A DNA stretch of 64,000 bases, taken from Erwinia sp. E602 (GTDB lineage Bacteria > Pseudomonadota > Gammaproteobacteria > Enterobacterales > Enterobacteriaceae). Location of the stretch: positions 1,550,001 through 1,614,000 of the forward strand of contig NZ_CP046582.1 in assembly GCF_018141005.1 (NCBI RefSeq), given 5' to 3'. Position numbers and translations under genes: made by a program. The notes beneath the pieces are model-generated. The model had not been told where the DNA came from and made no database searches. It saw only the letters and a list, made by a program, of their open reading frames with translations. This document shows, in pieces, positions 18,435 through 25,776 of this stretch; position 1 is the stretch's first letter, and each line of letters opens with the position of its first letter.

Positions 18435-20111
18435 ATGATTATCACTAATCCGATTTTAAAAGGCTTTAACCCGGATCCGGCGATCTGCCGCCGTGGCGAT
18501 GACTACTATATTGCCGTTTCCTCGTTCGAGTGGTTCCCGGGCATTCCGATCTGGCACTCTACCGACCTGGGCAACTGGACGCTGAAAACTCATGTCATCA
18601 CCACCTCCGCTCAGGCCGACCTGACGAAACTGCGATCCGCCAAAGGCATCTGGGCACCCTGTCTCACCTGGTGTGAGGCGGACGGGCTGTTCTACGTGCT
18701 GTACGGCGTGATGAATTCGATGAACGGGCGCTACTTTGACGTCGATAACTACCTGATCACCGCAGAGAATATTGAAGGGCCGTGGAGCGAGCCGGTCTAC
18801 CTGCACTCGGCGGGCTATGACGCCTCGATCCTGCACGACGACGACGGACGTAAATGGGTGGTGGCGGTCGACTGGGAAACCCGCGACGGCTACAGCGGCG
18901 CGATCAGCGTGGTGGAGTATGACGCGGCCAGCGGCAAAACGGTCGGTTTCCCGCAGCGCATCTGGTCCGGCGACGGCGAGATCGGCGCGGAGGGGGCGCA
19001 CCTGACCAAACGCAACGGCTGGTACTACATCATGACCGCCGAAGGCGGCACCGGCTACGGCCACTGCGTCACCATGGGGCGTTCCCGCCACGTGCTCGGG
19101 CCGTATGAGAAAGATCCGCAGAACCCGATCCTCACCTCGGCCAGCGCCGACCGGCTGCATACGCCGCTGGTGATCGACAAAACCTCGGCGGCGGCCTTTG
19201 ATAAAGACTACCTGCGCGCCGGCTGCTTTAACCCGGATGCCGGCCTGCAGAAGGCCGGGCACGCCAGCTACGTTGAGTGCGACGATGGCCGGGTGTATAT
19301 GGTGCACCTGTGCGGCCGCCCGCTGCGCCCGGAGCTGTGCTGCCCGCTGGGGCGGGAAACGGCGATTCAGGAAGCGTACTGGACCGGGGACGGCTGGCTG
19401 CGGCTGGCGGGCGGGGGCAATATCGCCCGCGACTGGATTGATATTCCCGGTGTGGCAGGCCCACAGCCTGCGGAGATCGTCGATCGGGCGATCCGCTTTG
19501 ACGACGGCCCGCTGGATATCCACCTCTACGCCCCGCGCATCGCGGCGGAGACCTTCGCCAATACCGCAGTGAAACCGGGCTGGGTAACGCTGCGCGGCCA
19601 GGAGTCGCTCTGTTCCGAAAACCGGGTCAGCCTGCTGGCGCGCAAGCTGACCGCGCTGGACGCCACCGTCACCACCCGCATGGATTTCTCACCCGCCGTT
19701 TTCCAGCACAGCGCCGGGCTGATCCTCTACTACGACAATATGAACTGGCTGCTGCTGCAGAAAACGTTCGACGAGCGCGCGGGTTCGGCCGAACTGTCGG
19801 TTGTCCATCTGGATAACGGGTTGAAAAGGGAGGATCGCCACCTCTGCGCCCACCCGGCCGACGGTGAACTCTACCTGCGGCTGGAAATCGACGGCCGACA
19901 GATGGGCTTCAGCTGGTCCACCGACGATGTGCACTATCAGCCGGTCGGCCAGCGTTACGACGCGGCGCTGTTCTCCGACGAATACAGTCAGTACGGCGAG
20001 TTCACCGGCTCGTTTGTCGGCATCGCCTGCGTCGATGCGGTTTATCATCGTCAGCCCGCCAGCTTTGAGTTTATCCGCTACCGGGCGAACGAGGCAAAGC
20101 GTATCGAATAA
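18435..20111 (+). CDS. xynB: Beta-xylosidase, GH43 (XynB/YagH type)
   Basis: A 558-residue cytoplasmic glycoside hydrolase family 43 enzyme releasing xylose from xylo-oligosaccharides. The catalytic base is Asp14 (KGFNPDPAI) and the acid is Glu186 (GAEGAHLTKRNGWYY), the same spacing as in characterised bacterial beta-xylosidases. The C-terminal half (from about residue 330) is the usual concanavalin-like domain of the long GH43 enzymes. No signal peptide is present, consistent with intracellular action behind the symporter. Confidence 0.94.
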   Translation: MIITNPILKGFNPDPAICRRGDDYYIAVSSFEWFPGIPIWHSTDLGNWTLKTHVITTSAQADLTKLRSAKGIWAPCLTWCEADGLFYVLYGVMNSMNGRYFDVDNYLITAENIEGPWSEPVYLHSAGYDASILHDDDGRKWVVAVDWETRDGYSGAISVVEYDAASGKTVGFPQRIWSGDGEIGAEGAHLTKRNGWYYIMTAEGGTGYGHCVTMGRSRHVLGPYEKDPQNPILTSASADRLHTPLVIDKTSAAAFDKDYLRAGCFNPDAGLQKAGHASYVECDDGRVYMVHLCGRPLRPELCCPLGRETAIQEAYWTGDGWLRLAGGGNIARDWIDIPGVAGPQPAEIVDRAIRFDDGPLDIHLYAPRIAAETFANTAVKPGWVTLRGQESLCSENRVSLLARKLTALDATVTTRMDFSPAVFQHSAGLILYYDNMNWLLLQKTFDERAGSAELSVVHLDNGLKREDRHLCAHPADGELYLRLEIDGRQMGFSWSTDDVHYQPVGQRYDAALFSDEYSQYGEFTGSFVGIACVDAVYHRQPASFEFIRYRANEAKRIE

Positions 20112-20139
20112 GGGTGCAGCGGGCTGAATGGAAACAGGT

Positions 20140-20349
20140 AGCGGCGACAGATCAGGCCAGTTCCGGCTGAATAATAATCCGCGCCACTGCTTCCCGGTCT
20201 GTGGCTGGCAGCGGCAACAGATCAAGCCAGCTCCAGCTGAATAATAATCCGCGCCACTGCTTCCCGGTCTGTGGCTGGCAGCGGCAACAGATCAGGCCAG
20301 CTCCAGCTGTGTAATAATCCGCGCCACTTCTTCCCTATCCTTTGCTGCC
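20140..20349. repeat. Three tandem 70-bp copies of a DapA-like gene 3' end
   Basis: Units begin at 20140, 20210 and 20280 (AGCGGC...) with exact 70-base period; a partial fourth start is at 20350. The third unit contains the real C terminus and stop of the DapA-family gene on the minus strand. Units 1 and 2 lie beyond the stop, differ from each other at only a few bases, and each retains a copy of the terminal peptide VARII..Q.ELA-stop. Seventy is not a multiple of three, so the copies are out of phase with one another. Confidence 0.93.
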
Positions 20350-21185
20350 AGCGGCAGCAGCGGGCGCGGCAGGCAGTCGGCATCGGTCAGGCCCAGCGCG
20401 CTGGCCGCCGCGGCGATCACCCGGATGCTGCCGCCGTGCTGGCGGAACAGCGCCCACAGCGGCTCCAGCCGTGCGCCCAGTTCAGCCACCTGCGCACGGT
20501 CGCCGCGCGCGGCGGCGTCGGTCAGCGCTTTTGCGGCGTGCGGGAACAGGCCGCCCATCACCGAGTACCAGACCTCACAGCCCGCATTCAGCCCGGCAGC
20601 GGCAAAGGCATCACCGCTTACCCCAATCGTTACCCGGCCCGGCAGCCGATCGCGCAGCGACTTTACCCGTGCGGCGGCGTCGTCTGCCGCTGGCGGCACG
20701 CCGGGGATCTTCACCGACGCAATGCCGGGCAGGGCGGCAATCCGGCCGTGCAGGTCGTCGGAGAAGGTAAAGTGAGTGGTGCCTGGGTTGTCATAAACAC
20801 AGACCGGCACCGAGACATAGCGCGTCACCGTCTCAAACAGGCCAAATACCTCATCATCAGTCAGTTTCTGATAGCTCATCGCCGGTAACAGCAGGGCATC
20901 TGCCCCGGCCCGCTGCGCGTCGTCGGCCAGATGTAGTACCTGTTCGGTGCTAATCGCCCCGATGCTGACCATTAACGGCGTCTCCCCGGCATGTTGCCTG
21001 GCGACCTGGGCAATACGGCTGCGCTGTTCGCGGCTCAGATATGCGTAGCTGCCGGTCGACCCCAGCACCCCCAGCGAATCTACGCGGGCGGCGGTCAGGC
21101 GGTTAAGCAGGCGGATAAATGCCGCTTCATCAATGCCCTGCGCGTTAAACGGCGTCAGGGGGAAAGCGCTAAGGCCGGTAAACAT
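20292..21185 (-). CDS. Dihydrodipicolinate synthase/N-acetylneuraminate lyase family protein
   Basis: A 297-residue class I aldolase of the DapA/NanA superfamily. The Schiff-base Lys159 (SVKIPG) and Tyr131 (YDNPGTT) are present, and the N terminus GLSAFPLTPFN with GSTGSYAYLSREQR matches the family. It is not the housekeeping dapA: it is isolated among accessory genes and the GSTGE motif reads GSTGS. Substrate is unknown, probably pyruvate plus an aldehyde or sugar acid. Its 3' end is part of a 70-bp tandem duplication, so the last residues may be evolving. Confidence 0.88.
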   Translation of the reverse strand: MFTGLSAFPLTPFNAQGIDEAAFIRLLNRLTAARVDSLGVLGSTGSYAYLSREQRSRIAQVARQHAGETPLMVSIGAISTEQVLHLADDAQRAGADALLLPAMSYQKLTDDEVFGLFETVTRYVSVPVCVYDNPGTTHFTFSDDLHGRIAALPGIASVKIPGVPPAADDAAARVKSLRDRLPGRVTIGVSGDAFAAAGLNAGCEVWYSVMGGLFPHAAKALTDAAARGDRAQVAELGARLEPLWALFRQHGGSIRVIAAAASALGLTDADCLPRPLLPLAAKDREEVARIITQLELA

Positions 21186-21387
21186 GGCGACTCCTGTTTT
21201 ATTTTATGTGACAAAGTCAGCTGGCGGTTGCAGGCTGAGCATGTTAAGCAAGGACATCATTATGCGCCACACTGGCTAATCGATGCTGGTCATTACCGAT
21301 AACCACGTTTCTCTGCTCTCAGCCCGGATTTACTACAGTAGTATCCCGGAGCTCACGACACACTTCAAACATGCAGGAAGGAGATAT

Positions 21388-21867
21388 TCACTTTTTTTTC
21401 ATCCACGAATCAGAGTAGGTAATGTTGCCTTTTTTATAGTACCACTCGATACTTTTGAACCTGATTCCTACAACCTCATGCATATTAGGAGAGGAACTAC
21501 CAGGATAGTAGACATGTGTGAAATCAACGGAGGAAATGACGATGTTCTCTAATCTGACTTCATATATCATTGACTCTATCCCAGACTCAATTGTTTCATA
21601 ATACTGAATAACTGCTTTTTGTAATCGTCTTGATTCACAAACAGCGACCGCAAGGTAAGGACTTATTTTATCGAGTTGCTTGTGGATTGTAATGGGGTCA
21701 TGCTGACGTGTGCCGGTCAAGTTACCGCTATGGCTATCTACACTCTGCCTGACACCAAAACTGCTATTCATTATTTCGATAGCACCTTCCCTCCCTTGTA
21801 CCATACAATCACCTTTTATCTGTGTTCCACTCTCATCATACAGAAACAAATATGCGGGCAATGACAT
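21388..21867 (-). CDS. hcp: Type VI secretion tube protein Hcp (TssD)
   Basis: Hcp forms the hexameric rings of the T6SS inner tube and also chaperones small effectors. The 159-residue product has the family start MSLPAYLFLYDESGTQIKGDC, then VQGREGAIEIMNSSFGVRQSVD, and a late YYPGSSSPNMHEVVGIRFKSIEWYY. ATG 21867 is preferred to the one at 21870 because AGGAGG lies 6 bases before it. It is the last gene of a three-gene operon, after the metallopeptidase and lipoprotein genes and overlapping the latter's stop by one base. No other T6SS structural gene is in the window, so this is an orphan hcp locus. Confidence 0.92.
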   Translation of the reverse strand: MSLPAYLFLYDESGTQIKGDCMVQGREGAIEIMNSSFGVRQSVDSHSGNLTGTRQHDPITIHKQLDKISPYLAVAVCESRRLQKAVIQYYETIESGIESMIYEVRLENIVISSVDFTHVYYPGSSSPNMHEVVGIRFKSIEWYYKKGNITYSDSWMKKK

Positions 21868-22220
21868 CATAAACCTCCTGTGTTGGTTAATTGTCCGTTG
21901 TTATCAATGAAAAAATCATGAGTGTATTTCTTGTCATTGAGTCCATAATTTATCACATAGCTGTAGCCATACTTCCATTTTATTGTTATGCAGTTTTCCG
22001 GATAAGATAAATTCAGCTTTTTATCTCCTGATGATTTGATTGTTTTAATGTCACCCGTTTCAGTGGATGTTATTGTGTAGTAGTTCAACACATCATGTTT
22101 ATTCAGACTGAAACATAAATTGTCGCCATTAATAAATACGGATCTGGGGTGAGGGGCTCTGGGTCCACCCGGGCAGCCGGTTAACATTAATGAAAGTGTT
22201 ATAATAATGATATTTTTCAT
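21867..22220 (-). CDS. Candidate T6SS immunity lipoprotein
   Basis: A 117-residue protein with a lipoprotein signal (KNIIIITLSLMLTGC, lipobox LTGC at about residues 13-16) and a mature domain of mixed beta character (ITIKWKYGYSYVINYGLN). It overlaps the metallopeptidase gene by 4 bases and hcp by one or more, so the three are translated together. Periplasmic lipoproteins of this size next to T6SS effectors are commonly their immunity proteins, and position makes it the likely protector against the metallopeptidase. The AT-rich codon use suggests acquired DNA. The function is inferred from context. Confidence 0.75.
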   Translation of the reverse strand: MKNIIIITLSLMLTGCPGGPRAPHPRSVFINGDNLCFSLNKHDVLNYYTITSTETGDIKTIKSSGDKKLNLSYPENCITIKWKYGYSYVINYGLNDKKYTHDFFIDNNGQLTNTGGL

Positions 22221-22777
22221 CCGGGGAAGCCTTTCAGAACTGATTTATATCTTTTAATCAGTGAAGAAGTAGACTCTTCACGATTATAATCCAGATACTC
22301 ATGCAGGTAATTGTTATCGCTGAAACCATAGTTGAGAAGTAGACAGTAATCACTAACAATGCTGGCCTGCTGTTCTAAACCATAGTGAAAAAGATCTGCT
22401 TTTTCTAAATGGTAACTATAATCAGCAAAACGAGAGAATAACCCTCTGGTTCTGACGAACATTCCCTTCTGTGATTGCCAGACATGCATCATTTCATGCA
22501 TGAATCGGTGTTTTTTTACTAATTGTTGTTCTAACGAGAAATCGGGAGAATAAGTTCCTTCTCTGTACCACATTTCACCGTTAGGGCTCATGGCGATATC
22601 AACAGGCATTAAATTGAAGGGCAGATAGCTTTCTCTGTGCACCCACACCTTGCTGTAACGAATGCTGTCACCGTACAGCGTTCTCGCCAGAGCGATTTCA
22701 CCTATCGTAAGCTGCCTGACTCCGCCGGGCATAATAGGGGTGCCTGATGTCGGTTTAATGCGTTCATTGACTGGCAT
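22217..22777 (-). CDS. Putative T6SS metallopeptidase effector (HExxH)
   Basis: A 186-residue protein with a zincin motif HEMMHVWQ (His94, Glu95, His98) and a possible third ligand Glu135 in GLEQQAS, giving a gluzincin-type arrangement. The N terminus contains LTIGEIALARTLYGDSIRYSKVWVH, a pattern I associate with VgrG/Rhs-linked metallopeptidases. No signal peptide is present, as expected for a T6SS cargo. It is the first gene of the operon with a lipoprotein and hcp. A purine-rich GAGGGG site lies 8 bases before the ATG. The likely role is a toxin acting in the periplasm of target cells (because the presumed immunity is periplasmic); the target is unknown. Confidence 0.72.
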   Translation of the reverse strand: MPVNERIKPTSGTPIMPGGVRQLTIGEIALARTLYGDSIRYSKVWVHRESYLPFNLMPVDIAMSPNGEMWYREGTYSPDFSLEQQLVKKHRFMHEMMHVWQSQKGMFVRTRGLFSRFADYSYHLEKADLFHYGLEQQASIVSDYCLLLNYGFSDNNYLHEYLDYNREESTSSLIKRYKSVLKGFPG

Positions 22778-22795
22778 TCAATAACCCCTCGGTCC

Positions 22796-23242
22796 GTGAT
22801 GGTATCGAGCGGTTATCCTACTCCTGAACAGAATCCGTCTGGAAAGAAAATTGTCTGTGAAAGCTCTTTAAGTCAAATGAGAAGTGCTGATGGAATGAGA
22901 GAGGCCTTTCGCCAGTTTGGCGCTAAACCGAAGCGTACCCCCTGCTCGGCAGAGGCGCTGCGCAAACGGGTGCTGCGCGACGGCAGCATGGCGGCGCTGG
23001 AGTCCCCGGAAGCGGGGGAGGTGGTGTGGTGCGACGACGCGGGCGTCCCCTGCCGCCGCTGGAACTGGCGGCAGGGGATCCGTACCCGCCTGTGCGCCGA
23101 AGATGCGCAGATGTGGTTTATTCTGGAAAGCCTGCCGGCGATGCCGCTGGAAGAGTTACACGCGGCAGGAAAAATGCTCACCGATGGCCTGACGGAGATG
23201 ATGCCGGGAGCAGAGTTCAGCAGCACGCTGATAAACGGTTGA
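22796..23242 (+). pseudogene. Internally deleted B3/B4 (tRNA-binding) domain protein
   Basis: The reading frame encodes EAFRQFGAKPKRTPCSAEALRKRVLRDGS followed at once by ESPEAGEVVWCDDAGVPCRRWNWRQG and LPAMPLEELHAAG. In intact B3/B4-domain proteins (about 220-230 residues) these blocks are separated by roughly 80-90 residues containing DLYNAIS-like and GGED-like motifs. That middle part and the proper N terminus are missing here, so the first 35 or so codons are probably unrelated. The frame is still open, but the fold cannot be complete. GC-rich codon use marks it as a backbone remnant next to the AT-rich T6SS genes. Confidence 0.72.
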
Positions 23243-23560
23243 GCAGCACGTGGTTTGAAGGGATTTTGAATGAGAGGCGAGCCCATCAGTTCATCTTCAG
23301 CACAGGCTATCTGCTCTCTGGAAGAGGGTGGTATTACGCGACAAAATGTTGCTTGATGCACTTAAATGTCGTAATCTCTCGTAACCGTATGTGAGCAAAG
23401 GTGCGGATGGTTGCATCGCTTAGCCTGGTTTACTGAATCTCCTGCAATGTTCATATCTGATTCGTTCCAGGCCAAGCCGCTTCCCCCCAGGTTACCTCAT
23501 TATACTTTTCGAACGCACTTGCTGTTCATGTTGTTAGTAAGAGCTACTGGAGTAAAAATT

Positions 23561-23797
23561 ATGGCCATCAGCGTCCGTCTTGATGAAGACTTCGTGAGCG
23601 ATGTAAAAGTTCATGCCGAGGCCGCGAGCCGAAGCATCCCTAAACAGATTGAATACTGGGCAAAAATAGGGCGCATTGCTGAAGATAACCCTGACCTGCC
23701 GTTTAGCTTTATCTGGGAGATTTTGCTCGCTCAAAGTGAGGTCGAAAACAATAAGGTAAAGAAATATGTGCGCAGAACAAAGAAAGTCACAGATTGA
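23561..23797 (+). CDS. ParD-like antitoxin
   Basis: A 78-residue protein beginning MAISVRLDEDFVSDVKVHAEAASRSIPKQIEYWAKIGRIAEDNPDL, the pattern of ParD-like ribbon-helix-helix antitoxins. The frame is open from 23411, but ATG 23561 with TGGAG upstream matches the family start. The toxin gene overlaps its end by 32 bases in another frame. The N-terminal domain should bind the operon's own promoter, and the C-terminal tail should neutralise the toxin. Confidence 0.87.
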   Translation: MAISVRLDEDFVSDVKVHAEAASRSIPKQIEYWAKIGRIAEDNPDLPFSFIWEILLAQSEVENNKVKKYVRRTKKVTD

Positions 23798-24101
23798 TGT
23801 GTACGAAACCAATCGCTTCACGAAAAGCCTGGAGCGATTTGATCAGGATTCGTTGATGCTGATTGAAGATGAAATAGAAAAAATCATCGAAAACCCGACG
23901 GTAGGAGAGCAAAAGAAAGGCGACCTCTCCTACCTGCGGGTACACAAATTTTCAGTAAACAGCCAGCAGATGTTGTTGGGCTATAGCTGGGTGGAAAGCA
24001 AGATAGAACTCTATTTGCTAAGTTTAGGTTCTCACGAAAACTTTTACGATGTTCTGAAGAGAAGCCGTAAAGCAGACCTTAAACTTATCAAATCAAGTTG
24101 A
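23766..24101 (+). CDS. RelE/ParE-type toxin
   Basis: A 111-residue toxin-like protein with the RelE/ParE fold pattern: YETNRFTKSLERFD, then IEKIIENPTVGEQKKGDLSYLRVHKF, and a beta-rich MLLGYSWVESKIELYLLSLGSHENFYDVLKR. Its start lies inside the antitoxin gene, typical of coupled toxin-antitoxin pairs. Whether it is a ribosome-dependent RNase or a gyrase poison cannot be told from sequence. The pair may stabilise the accessory region. Confidence 0.85.
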   Translation: MCAEQRKSQIDVYETNRFTKSLERFDQDSLMLIEDEIEKIIENPTVGEQKKGDLSYLRVHKFSVNSQQMLLGYSWVESKIELYLLSLGSHENFYDVLKRSRKADLKLIKSS

Positions 24102-24147
24102 TGGCTGGCAATCTTACAGCCTTTTAGATGTATCCCCTTCAGGCCGT

Positions 24148-24195
24148 ATCCGGGACGACCCGGATAGCTTGCGGCCGTACCCGAGGACGACCTTG
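24148..24195 (+). promoter_or_regulatory. Guanidine-II riboswitch (mini-ykkC)
   Basis: Two hairpins each present an ACGA loop. The first is ATCCGGG-ACGA-CCCGGAT (24148-24165), a perfect 7-bp stem. The second is CGAGG-ACGA-CCTTG (24182-24195) with one G-U pair. Tandem ACGR-loop hairpins are the defining fold of guanidine-II riboswitches, which in enterobacteria sit in front of the guanidinium exporter gene sugE/gdx. Here the second hairpin is 19 bases ahead of the ATG of a sugE remnant, so the placement is exactly canonical. Confidence 0.88.
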
Positions 24196-24214
24196 TCTGA
24201 CAGAGGGAACCCAA

Positions 24215-24341
24215 ATGGCCTGGATTATGCTTTTGGCGGAGGAATTGCTGGAAGTGGTATGGGCATTCGCCATGAAGTTGTTTAACGTTTTTACCCGCCG
24301 TTGTACGCCACCATTACGCTAGTGGCAATGGAACTGAAGTA
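24215..24341 (+). pseudogene. sugE: Remnant of sugE/gdx (guanidinium exporter)
   Basis: The start (MAWIMLLAEELLEVVWAFAMKLFNVFTR, preceded by GAGG) matches the first membrane segment of SugE/Gdx, a small multidrug resistance family exporter normally about 105 residues long. After about 29 codons the frame shifts: the following bases read ATITLVAMELKY-stop in another frame, resembling the next SugE segment. The remaining two-thirds of the gene is absent. The gene cannot make a functional exporter, although its riboswitch and ribosome site remain. Confidence 0.8.
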
Positions 24342-24655
24342 TTGAGATGTCAGGTGATGAGAGCGTTATGGCATCCCAAACAACTTCGTTACCGGCGTCG
24401 TGCCAGCTGGTGATCAACACTTACACTCTCGCTTATTCAGGGTGAAATCTATATTTATATTGTACTTTTAGCCAAAAGCACTGATGTGTGACCTGTTATT
24501 ATAATAGTTTTCAGATAATGTGACGCTGATTAAATTTTGAGATTAATTATTGATTAGGTGGTGTTTAATTACCCTTGTTATCTTAGAGTGCTGATTAGGA
24601 ATATAATTCTATTTTTTTAATTGGTTTTTTTAGGAGATTACATTGGAAGCCGGTC
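24342..24655. other. AT-rich intergenic region
   Basis: About 310 bases after the sugE remnant. The first 80 bases are GC-balanced and may be further gene debris. The rest is strongly AT-rich with several possible -10 elements, likely including the promoter of the small membrane protein at 24656. No terminator or RNA gene is evident. Confidence 0.35.
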
Positions 24656-24904
24656 ATGGTAAAAATTCTCAACACACCTGATAAGGTATACAAAACGTTC
24701 AGCCTGTCCCGCCTGATAGTTATTGCCTTATCAGTACTGATAGCCGGTGTCGTTTTGAACGGGGTACAGGTTCTGTCAGGGTGGTATGCCGCTCCCGCTG
24801 AGTTGTCAAAGTTCGTGGTGACCGTTGCCACTATGCTGGGGATTACCCGGTGTCTTGACTGGCTTCTCAGTCTGCTAATGAAGTTATTGCGGAGTGACTT
24901 CTGA
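24656..24904 (+). CDS. Small membrane protein of unknown function (82 aa)
   Basis: An 82-residue frame with a GGAAG motif about 8 bases before the ATG. It has one clear hydrophobic segment (LIVIALSVLIAGVVL, about residues 20-35) and a second amphipathic or hydrophobic stretch near the C terminus (CLDWLLSLLMKLL). I do not recognise the family. It stands alone between the sugE remnant and the vgrG cassette, on AT-rich DNA, and may be horizontally acquired. Confidence 0.5.
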   Translation: MVKILNTPDKVYKTFSLSRLIVIALSVLIAGVVLNGVQVLSGWYAAPAELSKFVVTVATMLGITRCLDWLLSLLMKLLRSDF

Positions 24905-25590
24905 AAATGACCCTGACCAATTTTTAGGGGCTGTATAATTGTCTGGTTGACTCACTTCAGTGTTTCAGCCAGTTTACCGCCATCTCCGGCGACACGGCAG
25001 GCTGACAGGAAACCAGACGCCGGGTAGTGGAGGGGGGTGTATTTTTATCATTGATAATCCTCATCGCTGACGACATACGCATCGCCGTTTGTGAACTCAA
25101 ACGTAATTTGTAGATTGAAGCGAGCGATACAGGTGACGATCATCCTCCTGCACTCAATCCCGAAACCCAGCCCTGCCCGCAGCAGTCACCAATGACATAA
25201 AATGCATGACACAGGTAGTCAGGGGAGAAGACTACAACAAAATTCGCAGTAACTTATCTCCGAAACAGACCTGAAGTTGATGTAATCACAATGAGTGATT
25301 ATCATTTTAGTTATCCATTAAAATTATTTCATTATATGTATGAAGTGAAGCCTATCAGGACATCGCTGAGCAGCTCTCTTTGTTCATTTTTCGGATTTAT
25401 TCAGTTGGCCGACTCTCTGTTTTTCTCAATCTGCATACCCCGAATGTAAGATAATTCCTATATAAATCAGATCACATTCTATCAATTTGCATATTGATTA
25501 TGTTGTTCTGCTCACTATATAGTCACCAGTGTACACGTAAAAAAAGTGTGCTTAATACTTGCTTCTAACACCATTTTTAAAGGAATAAAC
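24905..25590. other. Long non-coding stretch before the vgrG cassette
   Basis: About 690 bases with no convincing gene. On the minus strand 25143-25048 is a 31-codon frame (MIVTCIARFNLQITFEF...) with GGAGG directly against its ATG; it looks like the tail of a lost protein. The part from 25240 on is strongly AT-rich and probably carries the promoter for vgrG. The region reads as decayed sequence at a recombination boundary. Confidence 0.4.
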
Positions 25591-25776
25591 ATGAATATTT
25601 CTTCTTATAGTGAGATTAGAGAAGCACATGTAAATGTTTGATCTGACCTCAATGGGGGGCATATAAGTAAGAAAATGGGAAGCCTGCCGTCGACCCGCGC
25701 GCTCGGGTTTACAGCGAAGGGCGGTAGCGTGTCTGTCACTGACTTCCGGCAGCAAAACATAAGGACATCATCATGA
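25591..25776 (+). other. Leader frame before vgrG interrupted by one in-frame TGA
   Basis: A strong ribosome site (AAAGGA, 6 bases before the ATG) starts MNISSYSEIREAHVNV and then TGA at 25639-25641. In the same frame the sequence continues open for 44 more codons (SDLNGGHISKKMGSLPSTRALGFTAKGG...) to a TGA at 25774, which overlaps the vgrG ATG as ATGA. It could be a 16-residue leader peptide, a pseudogene of a 61-residue protein, or a small gene starting at ATG 25674 (33 residues) coupled to vgrG. A selenocysteine role is not supported: no insertion element was identified. Confidence 0.35.

Noticed and set aside
25639..25641. Selenocysteine (recoded TGA) in the frame before vgrG
   Set aside because: No bacterial selenocysteine insertion hairpin is evident directly downstream, and the flanking peptide resembles no selenoprotein. 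A decayed frame or leader peptide is simpler.
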